A stretch of DNA of 64,000 nucleotides from Tipula vernalis. Lineage: Eukaryota > Arthropoda > Insecta > Diptera > Tipulidae. Made by a program: the position numbers and the translations under genes. Positions 1 to 9,980 of this stretch are shown here, one piece after another. The stretch spans positions 316,296,092 to 316,360,091 of the forward strand of contig OY282558.1 in NCBI GenBank assembly GCA_958295665.1, read 5' to 3'. The notes under the pieces were generated by a model. The model was not told the DNA's origin, searched no databases, and was given only the letters and a program-made list of their open reading frames with translations. How positions within the stretch are numbered: the first letter of the stretch is position 1; each line of letters begins with the position of its first letter.

Positions 1-59
1 ACATTTGCCTTCACATAGTCAAAACTGAATTAAAAAATTACGTAAAAAAAATTATTTTG

Positions 60-1600
60 CTCAGGATTATGGTGGCTCACATCTATTGATGTGGTAAAAA
101 CTCTAACAAGCGATCTGCGTTCAGAATTAGACAAGAGGTAGCCAATAGCGCCCTCTATTAAGCTGAAATACCAAATTTGCAGGGTCATTATAATCCTTAG
201 CAGCAGAATTTTTAAATTTTTTTTTATTCATTTTTAACTATGGGAAGTCAACACATTTATTGATGCAGCACAAACTCCAACAAGCAAACCGCGGTTAGAA
301 TCGGCCAAGACATAGCCAATAGGACCCTCTACTAAGCCGACATATCAAATTTGCAGAGAGGGTCACCATAATCTTTATCAGAAGATTTTTCTTATTCATT
401 TGTAACTATGGGAGGGCAACACATTTATTGATGTAGCAAAAACTCTAACAAGCAAACCGCGGTTAGAATTGGCCAAGACATAGCTAATAGGACTCTCTAC
501 TAAGCCGATATAACAAATTTGGAAGGTCACTATAATGCTTAGCAGCAGAATGTTTTAATTTTTTTATATTCTTTTTTAACCATGGGAAGGCAACACATTT
601 ATTGATGTAACAAAAGTTCTAACAAGCAAACCGCGTTCAAAATTGGCAAAGGGGTAGCCGGTAAGACCTTCTATAAGCCAATATAAAATATTTGCAGGGT
701 CATCGTAATCCTGGGCTCAAGAATTTTTTTATTTATTTTTTATTCATTTTTAACTATGGAAAGGTAACACATTTATTGATGTAGATACCATTTTAACAAG
801 CAAACCGCGGTTAGAATCGGCCCAGACATAGCTAACAGGACCCTCTACTAAGCCGGCATAACAAATTTGCAGGGTCACTATAATCCCTAGCAGAAAATTT
901 TTTTATTCATATTTAACTATGGGAGGGCAACACATTTATTGATGTAGCAAAAGTTCTAGCAAGCAAACCGCGTTCAAAATTGGCGAAGGGGTAGCCAATA
1001 AGACCCTCTACTAAGGTGATATAACAAACTTGCAGCACCCGTTATCTTGGGCACAAGAATTTTTTTATTTTTTTTATTCATCTTTAATTAAGGGAAGGCA
1101 ACACATTTATTGATGTAGAAAATCCAATAAGCGAACCGCGTTCAGAATTAAGCAAGAGGTAGCCAATAGTACCCTCTACTAAGCCGATATAACAAATTTG
1201 CAGGGGCCCCGTAATCCTGAATGTATGAATTTGGTATTGTTTATTAATTTTTTGCTATGGGAAGGCAATATATTTATCGATTTACTGAAAACTCTAACAA
1301 GCGAACCGCTTTCAGAATTTGCCAAAAGGTAGCAAAAGGAGCCCGCCAATAAACGGACATAACAAATTTGCAGAGCCACTATAATCCGGAGCAGAAGAAT
1401 TTTATGATTTTTTTTTTGTTTATTTCAATTTTATTAATATAACAAAAATTCTAACAAGCAAACCGGTTTACTATTGGCCCAGAGCCAACTACTTGAACCC
1501 CCTACTATAGTGTCGTAGCAAATTTTCCGGCTAGCGATAATTCTGATATTAAGAATCATTTTTTTTTTTCATTTTTAACTACGAGAATATTATCTTATAA
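60..1600. repeat. ~170-bp satellite array, about nine units
   Basis: A tandem array is seen directly. The anchor aacaagcaaaccgcggtta, with variants, recurs near 105, 279, 447, 621, 795, 958, 1126, 1296 and 1453, giving periods of 174, 168, 174, 174, 163, 168, 170 and 157 bp. Each unit also holds gcaacacatttattgatgta, a ccctctactaagccgatata block and a T-rich run. Units with 'ccgcggttagaat' partly alternate with units carrying 'ccgcgttcaaaat', which suggests a higher-order arrangement. Divergence rises toward the right edge, and the last recognisable unit decays near 1.6 kb. The array probably continues beyond the left edge. A short minus-strand open frame at 1179-1379 is only satellite sequence. 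Confidence 0.93.
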
Positions 1601-3865
1601 TAAATTAAAATTCTGGGATGAATTTTTTCGCTCGAGTAAAAAATTTGGTATGGATTTTAAAGTTCGTACAGAGGTAATTTTCCTGGGATGAAAGTCTAAA
1701 ATAACTTCAAGGGGGTCAAATTCTTAAACTTCAATCACCTAAATGATTTCTTTGGCACTTCTACGAATATAAATGCGCCTACGTATTTGACAATTCATTA
1801 ATATCAAGATAAGTTTTTAGCAAAGAGTAGCAATGACATTGCACACAAATTAAGACCGTTACAAAATTTTATTAATTTTCGATTATTGTTTGAAAGAACT
1901 AGGTTCCTAGTTCAGCTTTCGTAAATCTTACCGTTATAAAAAGAAAACGGTCTAATGATTCCTTTATTTATATACACAAGTTACCAGAAAGGTCGAAATA
2001 CACGACTATTCTTTTTTATATACACGCTAAATTACCATCCTTAATATTATGCAAAAGTACCAAATTTTTGCAAATACCTGACAGAACAACTAAATCATAA
2101 AAAAATAGAAAGTTTCTTCATTTGTTACCTAATCAACCATAACACAAATATCCTAAATGTTCATAACAATTTGGAATCATCATAAATCTTATGGGCAAAC
2201 ATATTTTCACTTTTCAAGGATAACTAATTTTGTGTGCAGTCAAAAAAAGAAAAAAAACAACCTTTACGTTTAGTCCTAGACGGTAAATAGACACGAACCT
2301 CTGTAATGTTGATTAGTATTATATCAGTCTGTTTCTACTCGTATATTTGTAGCTACATACAATACATACTCGTGCGAGGTTATAGTTATCAAAAAAAAAA
2401 AAAAAATATTGGGAAATAAAGGAATGATTCATGTTGAATTAAACCGCGAGTTGCTTTGTTGGTGTTGTTATTTTATATATACCCCACATATTAAAAAAAA
2501 AAAAAAATGTGTCTTTAGATGATATATTTATATAAAAATGTGTGTGAATTAAGTCACATGGCTTAAGTTCGTTTTCTTTTTATTTCGATGAAAAATTATG
2601 AGTGAAAAAAATTATATAAAAATGTATAGTGCGGCGTATAAAGTATTTCTGTTATATAAGATTATAATTATTTTGACTTTGGTTAACTACTGTACGTGTT
2701 TGTTGTTGTATTTCGATCAAAACGAAATTAAAGAATACCAAACAAAAAAAAAACTAAAACCAAAATTCAATCTAATTTGCCAAATGCTTTACCAAGAATT
2801 AAAAGTTATTTAGTTTATTAACAAAAATGTTGCCATTGGTGGTTTTTCGTGTATATAGCGAGCGATATAACAAAACTAGTTTAGAGCTAATATGTGAAAT
2901 AGATGTTTTTTTATTATGTGTGAATTTTATTTTTTATTTATTCCCCAAAACTTATTAAATTTGTGTTTCTTTCGTTTTTTTTTATTTTTATGTTTTGATT
3001 AAAATCAAACGGAAATACTAAACAAAAAAAATAAATAAATTATATGGTTCTAAAAATTTTGTTGTTGTTTTATTTCTTTTTAAGGTGGATCTAATGTTAA
3101 AGATTATAGTTTTTCGGCTTTAATTACCGTTATATTGGAATTGCATTTAATTAAACTAAAATTATATTATGGTTTTGTTTCGTGGTATTCGTGTCGTGGA
3201 ACCTAGTTTTGGATAAATCAAACGAACAGTTATTCAATTTAATACAGCCGGAAGAGTAAGTTAAAGCATATGTATGTTTTTGAAGTCATTGGACTGGTTC
3301 AGCTTTCGGGGTTTGTATACACATATCTATATTTTCTGAATATAAATATTCAGCGTTTCTGTGGACATTTATCTAAATATAAATTATCTTAGTTGGTCTT
3401 CTCTGAATTTTAGAACTTTACGTATAGGACGGCTTTTATTTGAAATTGTGGGAATACACTTTGTGAAAATCTTTTCCCAACCTGTGTCAGTTTTTTTTTT
3501 TTACCGGGTTTTGTTTTTGTTGACCACCTAAAAGGTGTCAATTTTTTGCATAGCTTTAAAACTTTGAGTTGTTAGGGTTAAGGTTAACGTACGCCGAAGA
3601 TAATATGGTTTTGAAAATGGCGTTTGAAGTAGAATATTTTAAACGCAAAAATCCAATGTAAAATAGGTATATAAGGGCGGATACAGCAGGTGGGCCGATG
3701 AGGGCGAATGTCCCTCCAGATTAGTTACTTTCGCTCCAAATTAGTCCCTTTCCTTAAGTTTCTGTGAATTCTTAATATTATTAATTTAAGCATGGTTTTG
3801 AGTAAGTTGCATGAAACTTAGACCAATTTTGATTTATTCTCAAATTGAGCGTAAGTTTTAGGGAT
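1601..3865. other. AT-rich DNA without a recognisable gene
   Basis: Low-complexity AT-rich sequence with several poly-A/poly-T runs (for example near 2390 and 2495) follows the satellite. A plus-strand open frame at 2598-2813 is rich in Lys, Tyr and Ile and has no recognisable motif, so I treat it as chance. I see no splice-flanked exon or RNA gene. Confidence 0.6.
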
Positions 3866-3869
3866 CGTA

Positions 3870-4000
3870 TCGGAATTCTGGTTTTCAAAATCTTGGTTTT
3901 TTAAATCTCGGCTTCAAATAATTGATTTTCAAATAACTGATTTTAAAAATCACGGTTTTAAAAAATGTTGCGTTCTGAAAAATCCTGTTTTTGAAAATAT
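3870..4000 (+). repeat. Degenerate (gGTTTTCAAAATCtt) minisatellite, copy 1
   Basis: About seven to nine degenerate units of ~15 bp with the core ttttcaaaatc, interspersed with tgg/cgg, run from the 'cggaattctggttttc' start. The same motif in the same orientation recurs at 7998-8092 in better-preserved form, so both are members of one repeat family. Confidence 0.75.
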
Positions 4001-5136
4001 TGTGTTTTTTAATATACAAAGTTATTTTGTTGCAGTTTTGGACAGGTTAATTATGGGTATTTGTATTGGATTGATAAAAATTATTTTCATTTCAAATTAA
4101 TAAAATTAGGCCGAAGTTGTGGCAGTATATTTGTGCTTCATGTATTTAAAAATGTTTTTACGGTTTTTTTATTACAACATATTAAAAATAAATATAAAAC
4201 TAAACTAACTAATAAAATACACTCAGGGGTTGAACTTTTATAAACCAATATTATAGGCGATATTTTTTAAAAATGAAATTTTATCTAATTTGTTTCGCTG
4301 TCCGCAAATATTTGAAATCCTCTTATTTGTTAAATATTGTTTTTTGTTTACTGGGGGTGAAGCTCCAGCTTTTACCTTATTAATTCGACTTTTGGCGATT
4401 ACAAATTCTTACTATAATTCGCCAATTAGTTTTAGTGTTTTGAGTCCTTGGAAAAACATCAGCATCTGCGACTGACCAGAAATTAGGTGAATAATTTGTT
4501 TTTTGTTGGTAATTTCGATTTTGCTTTGTACGTTAAGTAATTGTTTTCATGGTGGCATGAGGGCCGAAAGTTGTTTTTAGTTCTAAGAAATAAACAGTTT
4601 TCTCAGCAGGTACAAACGCTAGATGAGCAACCCTGCGGGCCTGCACTCACTACCAGATTATTTGCCCGAAATGGAACAAACAGCCATGTAGACGGCATCC
4701 GGCAAAATTTCTTTACAAGCTGAAACACTGGCATTTTCAAAAACTGTAATAATTCGCTTCGGTTTTAAATTAATTTTCCATTTGCAAGCCCATTCTCATG
4801 TCCAATTTGTCCGTTGATTTAACCGTCAATTCACCGGTATATCCGAGGGTAAATATTAACCTCAGTTTTCATGGTACGGTTGAATAGCCAGTATGGCATC
4901 AACCTTCATATAACCAACAAAGGTTTGAATAAAGTTATTTTCTAACCGGGAACAATTCAAATAAAAATGGTTCGAAACTAACCATGGCAATTTTTAACCG
5001 ATATCCAACCTAAAAAATCTAAACTTTCTGGTCATTAAAATACTATATTTCAACTTATGGGTTGGGAGTGACCAGTTGTAAACCTGTTATTTCACAGCCC
5101 ACATTGAAGGTTGGATGTCGGATAAAATCTAACTCA
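4001..5136. other. Unassigned flank, GG-TT/AA-CC rich in its right half
   Basis: No gene is recognised. A locally GC-richer patch at about 4541-4735 contains a 60-codon plus-strand open frame without a known motif. From about 4820 to 5120 the sequence is studded with taacc, ggttg and aaccat motifs. These resemble the repeats on the other side of the transposase relic, so this stretch is plausibly the downstream subterminal part of that element. The terminal inverted repeats themselves could not be placed. Confidence 0.4.
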
Positions 5137-6645
5137 CTATGACCAGATTCTGCTCCATTTAACACTTTTTTCGAAAGTAAATGTGCTAAAATTATCCAAA
5201 ACTCCGTGTTTCCGTACGTCGTCTATTAGATGAATAAGACTGTGAACATTATAACCTATATTATTAAAGCCGTAAATGTCACCGAACATTTCCACAAACG
5301 ATTTTAATAAGCACGAAGCTACTTCAATGTACTTAACATGTCGCTTGCCAATAAAAATAGTAATCGCACAGTGTAGAACTAAAAAATGGTTATAGACATC
5401 AGTAGAAACTAATCCATTTAATGCTATTGGACCCCATATAACAGAAATGTACGGAATTCCGTCCCCTTCCAGAAACTTATTACATCTAATGTGCGAATAC
5501 TCCTGTTGAATTTAATTGGTTGGATCGAACAAGCTTTTTGTAATGCATCGGATACACTCTTCGAATCCCTAGATGAAAGTTTAGTTGTCATATTGGAGTT
5601 TCCTTTTATCCACATTAGTAATATTTTTTTTACTATCCCTAGACATATTAAATGTAGGTAGTCCAATGGGAAAGATACCACCATATCAATTGGTAATATT
5701 TCCAACGGAGAATCGTTTGTATGATGTTCTTCCTGAATTCTGTTCCGAAAGCTATCATTGGTTCTTACGTTGCAATCAAATTGACTAAAACTCATTTTGC
5801 TCGTCCGATTGCAATAGTCTTCTTCTACAGTGAATCTATCACAAGCGAATTAACCATTGTGGCCTTTAGTTCCCTTAATAAAGGATCTGGCTCGAGCGTC
5901 ACAAATAAAATTATTAATTCCAATAGTAATTTTGATGTATTTTATGGTCATTCCTTCAATGAGCAGCGCCTTCAATTCGTTCAAGAAAGCCTCTAAATAT
6001 TCTCTTGCATTGGTTGGTTTTGTATGTCCATAGTAAATTTCAATCACAAACGGTCTTATGTTAAAATCCTGAATTGAACACAGAATAGGCCAAAATTGTC
6101 CCGTTGAGCTTTTGCTAATAGGAATGCCATCAATATTAAAATTCAGTAAAAGTTTATCTCGGATTGTTAGCACATTTTCTAAAACTTTTATTAGCATTTT
6201 CTTAAGACCGAAATGGGAATATTCTCCTGGTGGCACAATTTTACATTTCACATTTATTGGTGTTTCCATATATCTGATGATCAATTAGAATGGCCAAAAG
6301 GTCATTTATAGCAACATGTGTTATTTTATTATTTATTGCCCATAATCTAAGTTGATTTCTTAAGGAAGTAAACGAATCTTTTTCTTCTTCTGATGCAGAT
6401 TCACTGTCCAATTCCTCCTTATCAGAGCTGTTATTTTCATCTTCATTATTCACTTCATAACTTAATGAATTCGCACTGTTAACACTTCGTACTTCAACAT
6501 TAGCCACATTTGAGGTTGCACTTTTATTTGTTAACAAATAAACCTGAACACGTCTTCTAAAAGTATCGTGATTTAAAAATTTATTTATTCGTTTGGACTT
6601 AATTTTTTTAAATTTACCACAAACACTTCCTTCAACAATTTTAAC
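5137..6645 (-). pseudogene. Decayed DNA-transposon transposase (CACTA/Plavaka-like tnp2 type)
   Basis: One protein can be followed across three open segments on the minus strand (about 6640-6241, 6284-5850 and 5795-5137). The order is a basic N-terminus with a TFRRRVQ motif, an acidic Asp/Glu/Ser-rich linker, IVPPGEYSHFGL, NIDGIPISKSSTGQFWPILC, ICDARARSFIKGTKGHNG, FPLDYLHLICLGIVKKIL and finally STDVYNHFLVLHCAI and YNVHSLIHLIDDVRKHG. From memory this series is typical of a transposase family common in animal genomes and related to tnp2/CACTA (Plavaka-like) elements; the superfamily label is inference. Lesions: a frameshift with a small deletion near 6260; a stop at 5850-5852 where the family expects Tyr after KGHNG; CDRF where a CxxC pair is expected; a frameshift near 5430; and loss of the C-terminus after FTFEK. 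There is no intact ATG start. It cannot make an active enzyme. Confidence 0.72.
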
Positions 6646-6659
6646 TATAATGAATCTTT

Positions 6660-7150
6660 AGAATGTTAGTTGGTTGGCGTTACTGGTTAGAACAAAATAT
6701 GAAATGGTTAAATTACTAACTAGTAAGTAACATATTAACTCGATTCTAACTTAAAATCAACTATGGTTGAAATTTGGTTGAAAGGCGGTTGATTTTAAAC
6801 CAATAAGTTTATTACTAACGCTATTCTCTTATGATATAACTGTGATGATTATAAGCGTTGGTAAATTGCATTAATTTTAAACCATTAAGTAATATATTAA
6901 CAAAATTCTTACTGAAAATCAAGTTTGGTGAAAGGCGATTGATTTTAAACCAACAAATTTATTGTTAACTTCATATTCCCTTAGAATTTACTTTTGAATA
7001 CAATTAGCGGTGGTGGTAATATTTATAACTAAAACTGCATTAATTTCTAACTAATAAGTCAAACATTAACAAGTGTTAGCAAAAGTTAAACTTTGGTTCA
7101 TCGTGGTTGAAATTAAACCATTAAGTTCGTTATTAACTATAAATTGACTT
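6660..7150. repeat. Tandem subterminal repeats upstream of the transposase relic
   Basis: Three diverged direct repeats are visible. The anchors ggttgattttaaaccaataa, gattgattttaaaccaacaa and ggttgaaattaaaccattaa start at 6787, 6937 and 7105, spaced 150 and 168 bp. Each is followed by ttattactaac or ttattaac and preceded by a 'tggttgaaa' or 'tttggtgaaaggcg' block. They lie directly upstream of the transposase relic. Subterminal repeats that bind transposase are typical of CACTA-like elements, so they are probably part of the same transposon. Confidence 0.72.
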
Positions 7151-7997
7151 AGGATTAAACTTATTTTCTAAATATTAATGAGTAATATGGAATCTCTATA
7201 CAAAATAATTATGGAAGACACATTTGGCTTACTCGGTTATTAGTTGTTTTAAAAATGTAAGAAACATTCCCAAAGATAAGTTTTTAATCCCTACCGAGGT
7301 TAAACAATACTTAAATATATTACTGATAATAAAATGATATAACAGGCTGTAATCAAACCCAGAAAATAATTCCTCAAGCCAAACATAGATTAAAAATGGG
7401 TAAAAAGTGTTAGCTATTAACTGACATGTTAATTTCTTACTATGTTTTACCTTTGAAGATTAACTACATAAAAATCATAAAATTTGTCTAGCATGGCTAG
7501 TTATTCAACCAAATATGTACGGTTAAAATACACCTGGTCAGAGAATTATCCAAATATAACCGAATAGTTACCAATGTCAGAGTTTGACTTGTAACCATGG
7601 TTAGAAATTGTTTCTTGGGTAGGTAAAGACACCCGATTAGCTTGTTGGTAGTCAAGGACGCTCCTTCTTATGATTTGGATGGCTTTAAATTTGAGGTTTT
7701 AGCTAGGGTTTTCACCGTTTTTGGTAACCAGTCTTATGTAGCCAACCCTAAATTTTATGAATATTTAAATTTAAAAATATGTTTTAACAAATTTGAGAAA
7801 TTAAACAGCAGCGGACTGGATTATAAAGTTTCTAAAAATATTTCGACAAACTATTTCTTCATCTGAGGGATTGATAAGAAAAAATTTGAGATCAAATTTA
7901 AAGCAAGTTAGTTTTAAAACTGCTTAGGTAAAAAGCAGTGAGCTGTGAACAGATTTGATTTGATGAAAAAGTTGTTGTTGAATGGGGTGTACTATAA
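7151..7997. other. Unassigned AT-rich sequence
   Basis: Scattered ggtta/taacc motifs continue to about 7620, which may mark the outer end of the transposon. A 74-codon plus-strand open frame at 7642-7866 has no motif I recognise and I do not call it a gene. Confidence 0.45.
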
Positions 7998-8092
7998 AAT
8001 CCCGAATTCAAAATCCCGATTTTCAAAATCCCGATTTTCAAAATCTAGGTTTTCAAAATCCTGGTTTTCAAAATCCTTGTTTTGAAAGAAAT
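7998..8092 (+). repeat. (cccgATTTTCAAAATc) 15-bp minisatellite, copy 2
   Basis: Six nearly perfect consecutive 15-bp units with the core gattttcaaaatccc are seen, starting with cccgaattcaaaatcccg. The last unit decays into 'cttgttttgaaag'. It matches the degenerate array at 3870-4000 in the same orientation. Confidence 0.88.
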
Positions 8093-8828
8093 ATTTTTTT
8101 TAAAATTCTGGTGAAGGAAAATTTTAATTTGGAAATAAGTAATGGAATTCGTTATAAAAGGATTAGATTGTAGATTTCAGGTTAATAGTAAGGCAATGGT
8201 TTCATGTGACATAACTCAGCCCAAATATGTTAATTTTAAATGTAAAAAGCCTCTTTCACCACTATAGCAACAGAAACAGCAACCAATCCAGGATATACGT
8301 TTTCAATAAGGTCTTTTCTAATGAAATCAAGAAGGTTGAGAAGCGATGCGAATCATCAAGAATTTCGACAAATCTTTTATTACTCACGAGTCCATTACAA
8401 AAAGTAGCCCCCAATATCGGAAATCTCACTACAGTGTTTTCCAGTTCTTTCCTTCTTGGTGGATTTTTTAAGTCAAAGAGGAATTCTCAGGTTTTGGTGT
8501 GCTCATTAATTAGCTCGAATCTTTGTTAAATTGACATTATTACCATACCAGAATTATATTACCGTTTTAGGTGTCTTATTCCAATCAAGGCGAAGGGTAA
8601 TTAAATATACACTAAAACTTTAGCCAAAAAATTAGCCAAATTAATGTTTTAACCAGAGCTGGCCTGCACCAGTTGCATAACCAATTCTTTTAGAAACGAT
8701 TTTTTTTCGGATAAAACTCACAAGTGTTAGATGGTTATCAAAAAAAAATTTTGAAGATTTTTTTTTCGTTTTTATTAATGCCACCTTATTAGTAAACTCT
8801 TTGGAAAGATTGGGTTGCTAGGCTAAAG
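8093..8828. other. Unassigned; possible eroded 3' part of the piggyBac relic
   Basis: A plus-strand open frame at 8227-8529 carries no known motif. Because the piggyBac reading frame on the minus strand enters from the right and is lost at 8830, its C-terminal region could be eroded here, but I could not recognise piggyBac C-terminal residues. Confidence 0.3.
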
Positions 8829-8829
8829 T

Positions 8830-9705
8830 TCAACTAGTGAAATAGTTATTCATGGAAATTTGCCTTCCTTTGTTGACGCATGGTGCGGAAATCCGATGGT
8901 CTAAATTCAACGCGTAATAAACCGAATTAGGCCTCCCTGGTTGCCCATCAACATACACCTCTGCGTTCAATGAGTAGGAGTTCTTTGCGTCGCATAGCCA
9001 GAATATTTTAATTTCATACTTTCATGGTTATAATGCTATGTATCGGGAAGAACATCTCTATCGAGCTAAAACCGTTTGTTCATCAATGGTTGAATTTTTT
9101 GATGTTTACAACTTTCTCGAATGTTTAGCAAAAACATTTTCCATTCATCTCTGAATGATGTCAATCTAGTAGTTTTTAGCCGCTCCTGTCGGATGTCAGA
9201 GCTAGATAAAATGGACGGTTGTCCAGACGGTACAGTGCTAGTTCTTAGGAGCGCCAGCGTAAATAAAATTCCAATCAAATCAAACTGTTCCACCGAATCA
9301 GTATCTTACCAAGCACGGTATTTTTCTTGTATTTAACTGTTCAATAATTAAAACTGCCGTGCTTTTCTGGTGCTGGTCACAATTTGAATATTTACGCTCC
9401 ACTTTCGGACACATTTTTTATTTTGGGCAATATACCACATATCGATACCTGCTTCTTCATTTTCAACAGTGGCAGTCTCAACATTTTCTTTATCAATTCA
9501 TCATCATCAAAAGTTGTCGGCTCAACGTGCTTATCATCATCGTAACTGCAAACGTTTATCGGCTCAACTCGTTCATTCTCATTGCAATCGGAGAAATTTA
9601 CATCAACATTGTCGGTTGCTATTTCCTCTTCACCTGACTTCTCAGGAATATAAATTCTATCGAAAAGTTCACGGAGCTCTAGCTATTCTGTCTTTTCCGC
9701 GCCAT
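8830..9705 (-). pseudogene. piggyBac-type transposase relic (DDE_Tnp_1_7)
   Basis: Reading right to left on the minus strand: an acidic N-terminal stretch (9640-9480; EEEIATDN, DDDELIKK), a short GIDMWYIAQNK segment after a frame change, then 9293-9066 with a hydrophobic helix (IGILFTLALLRT) and the RLTSFRDEWKMFLLNIRESC block. TIDEQ follows, then YEIKIFWLCDAKNSYSLNAE, and the relic ends with GRQISMNNYFTS and a stop at 8830. This order matches piggyBac transposases, where TIDEQ holds the first catalytic Asp and CDN(W/Y)FTS the second. Lesions: slippage in an A6 run just before TIDEQ; three stops between TIDEQ and YEIKIF; Asp changed to Asn in the MNNYFTS motif; and no recognisable C-terminal third or Cys-rich domain. 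It is non-functional. Confidence 0.82.
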
Positions 9706-9823
9706 AATAATTAAAATAAAAGCAGAAAAATTGCACAAAACATCACAGACATATAAACAACATTCATAACCATAAAATCTAAGTCATATTTTGATTTATA
9801 TAAAAAATACATGAAAATAGCCT

Positions 9824-9980
9824 GGGGTCATTTTGAGCGCAGTACCCAGAAATACGAACTAAACTTACAAATAATTTGGACCCGCTTTTCACTGTATAAC
9901 GCGTATAATGGGTCATTTAAATAATAAGAAACGCATGTTTTTTATTTTAAAATTGACCGGGGTCAATTTGACTGCAATAC
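9824..9980. repeat. GGGGTCA(T/A)TTTGA direct repeats beside the piggyBac relic
   Basis: Two 22-bp direct repeats, ggggtcattttgagcgcagt (9824) and ggggtcaatttgactgcaat (9959), both followed by ac, lie 135 bp apart, with a partial third copy (gggtcattt, about 9909). They sit just upstream of the piggyBac relic and may be its subterminal repeats; that link is inferred from position only. Confidence 0.55.

Noticed and set aside
1179..1379. Minus-strand frame within the satellite
   Set aside because: Entirely satellite units; not maintained in other units.
2598..2813. Plus-strand 71-codon frame with a hydrophobic middle
   Set aside because: AT-rich composition alone explains it; no homology or regulatory context.
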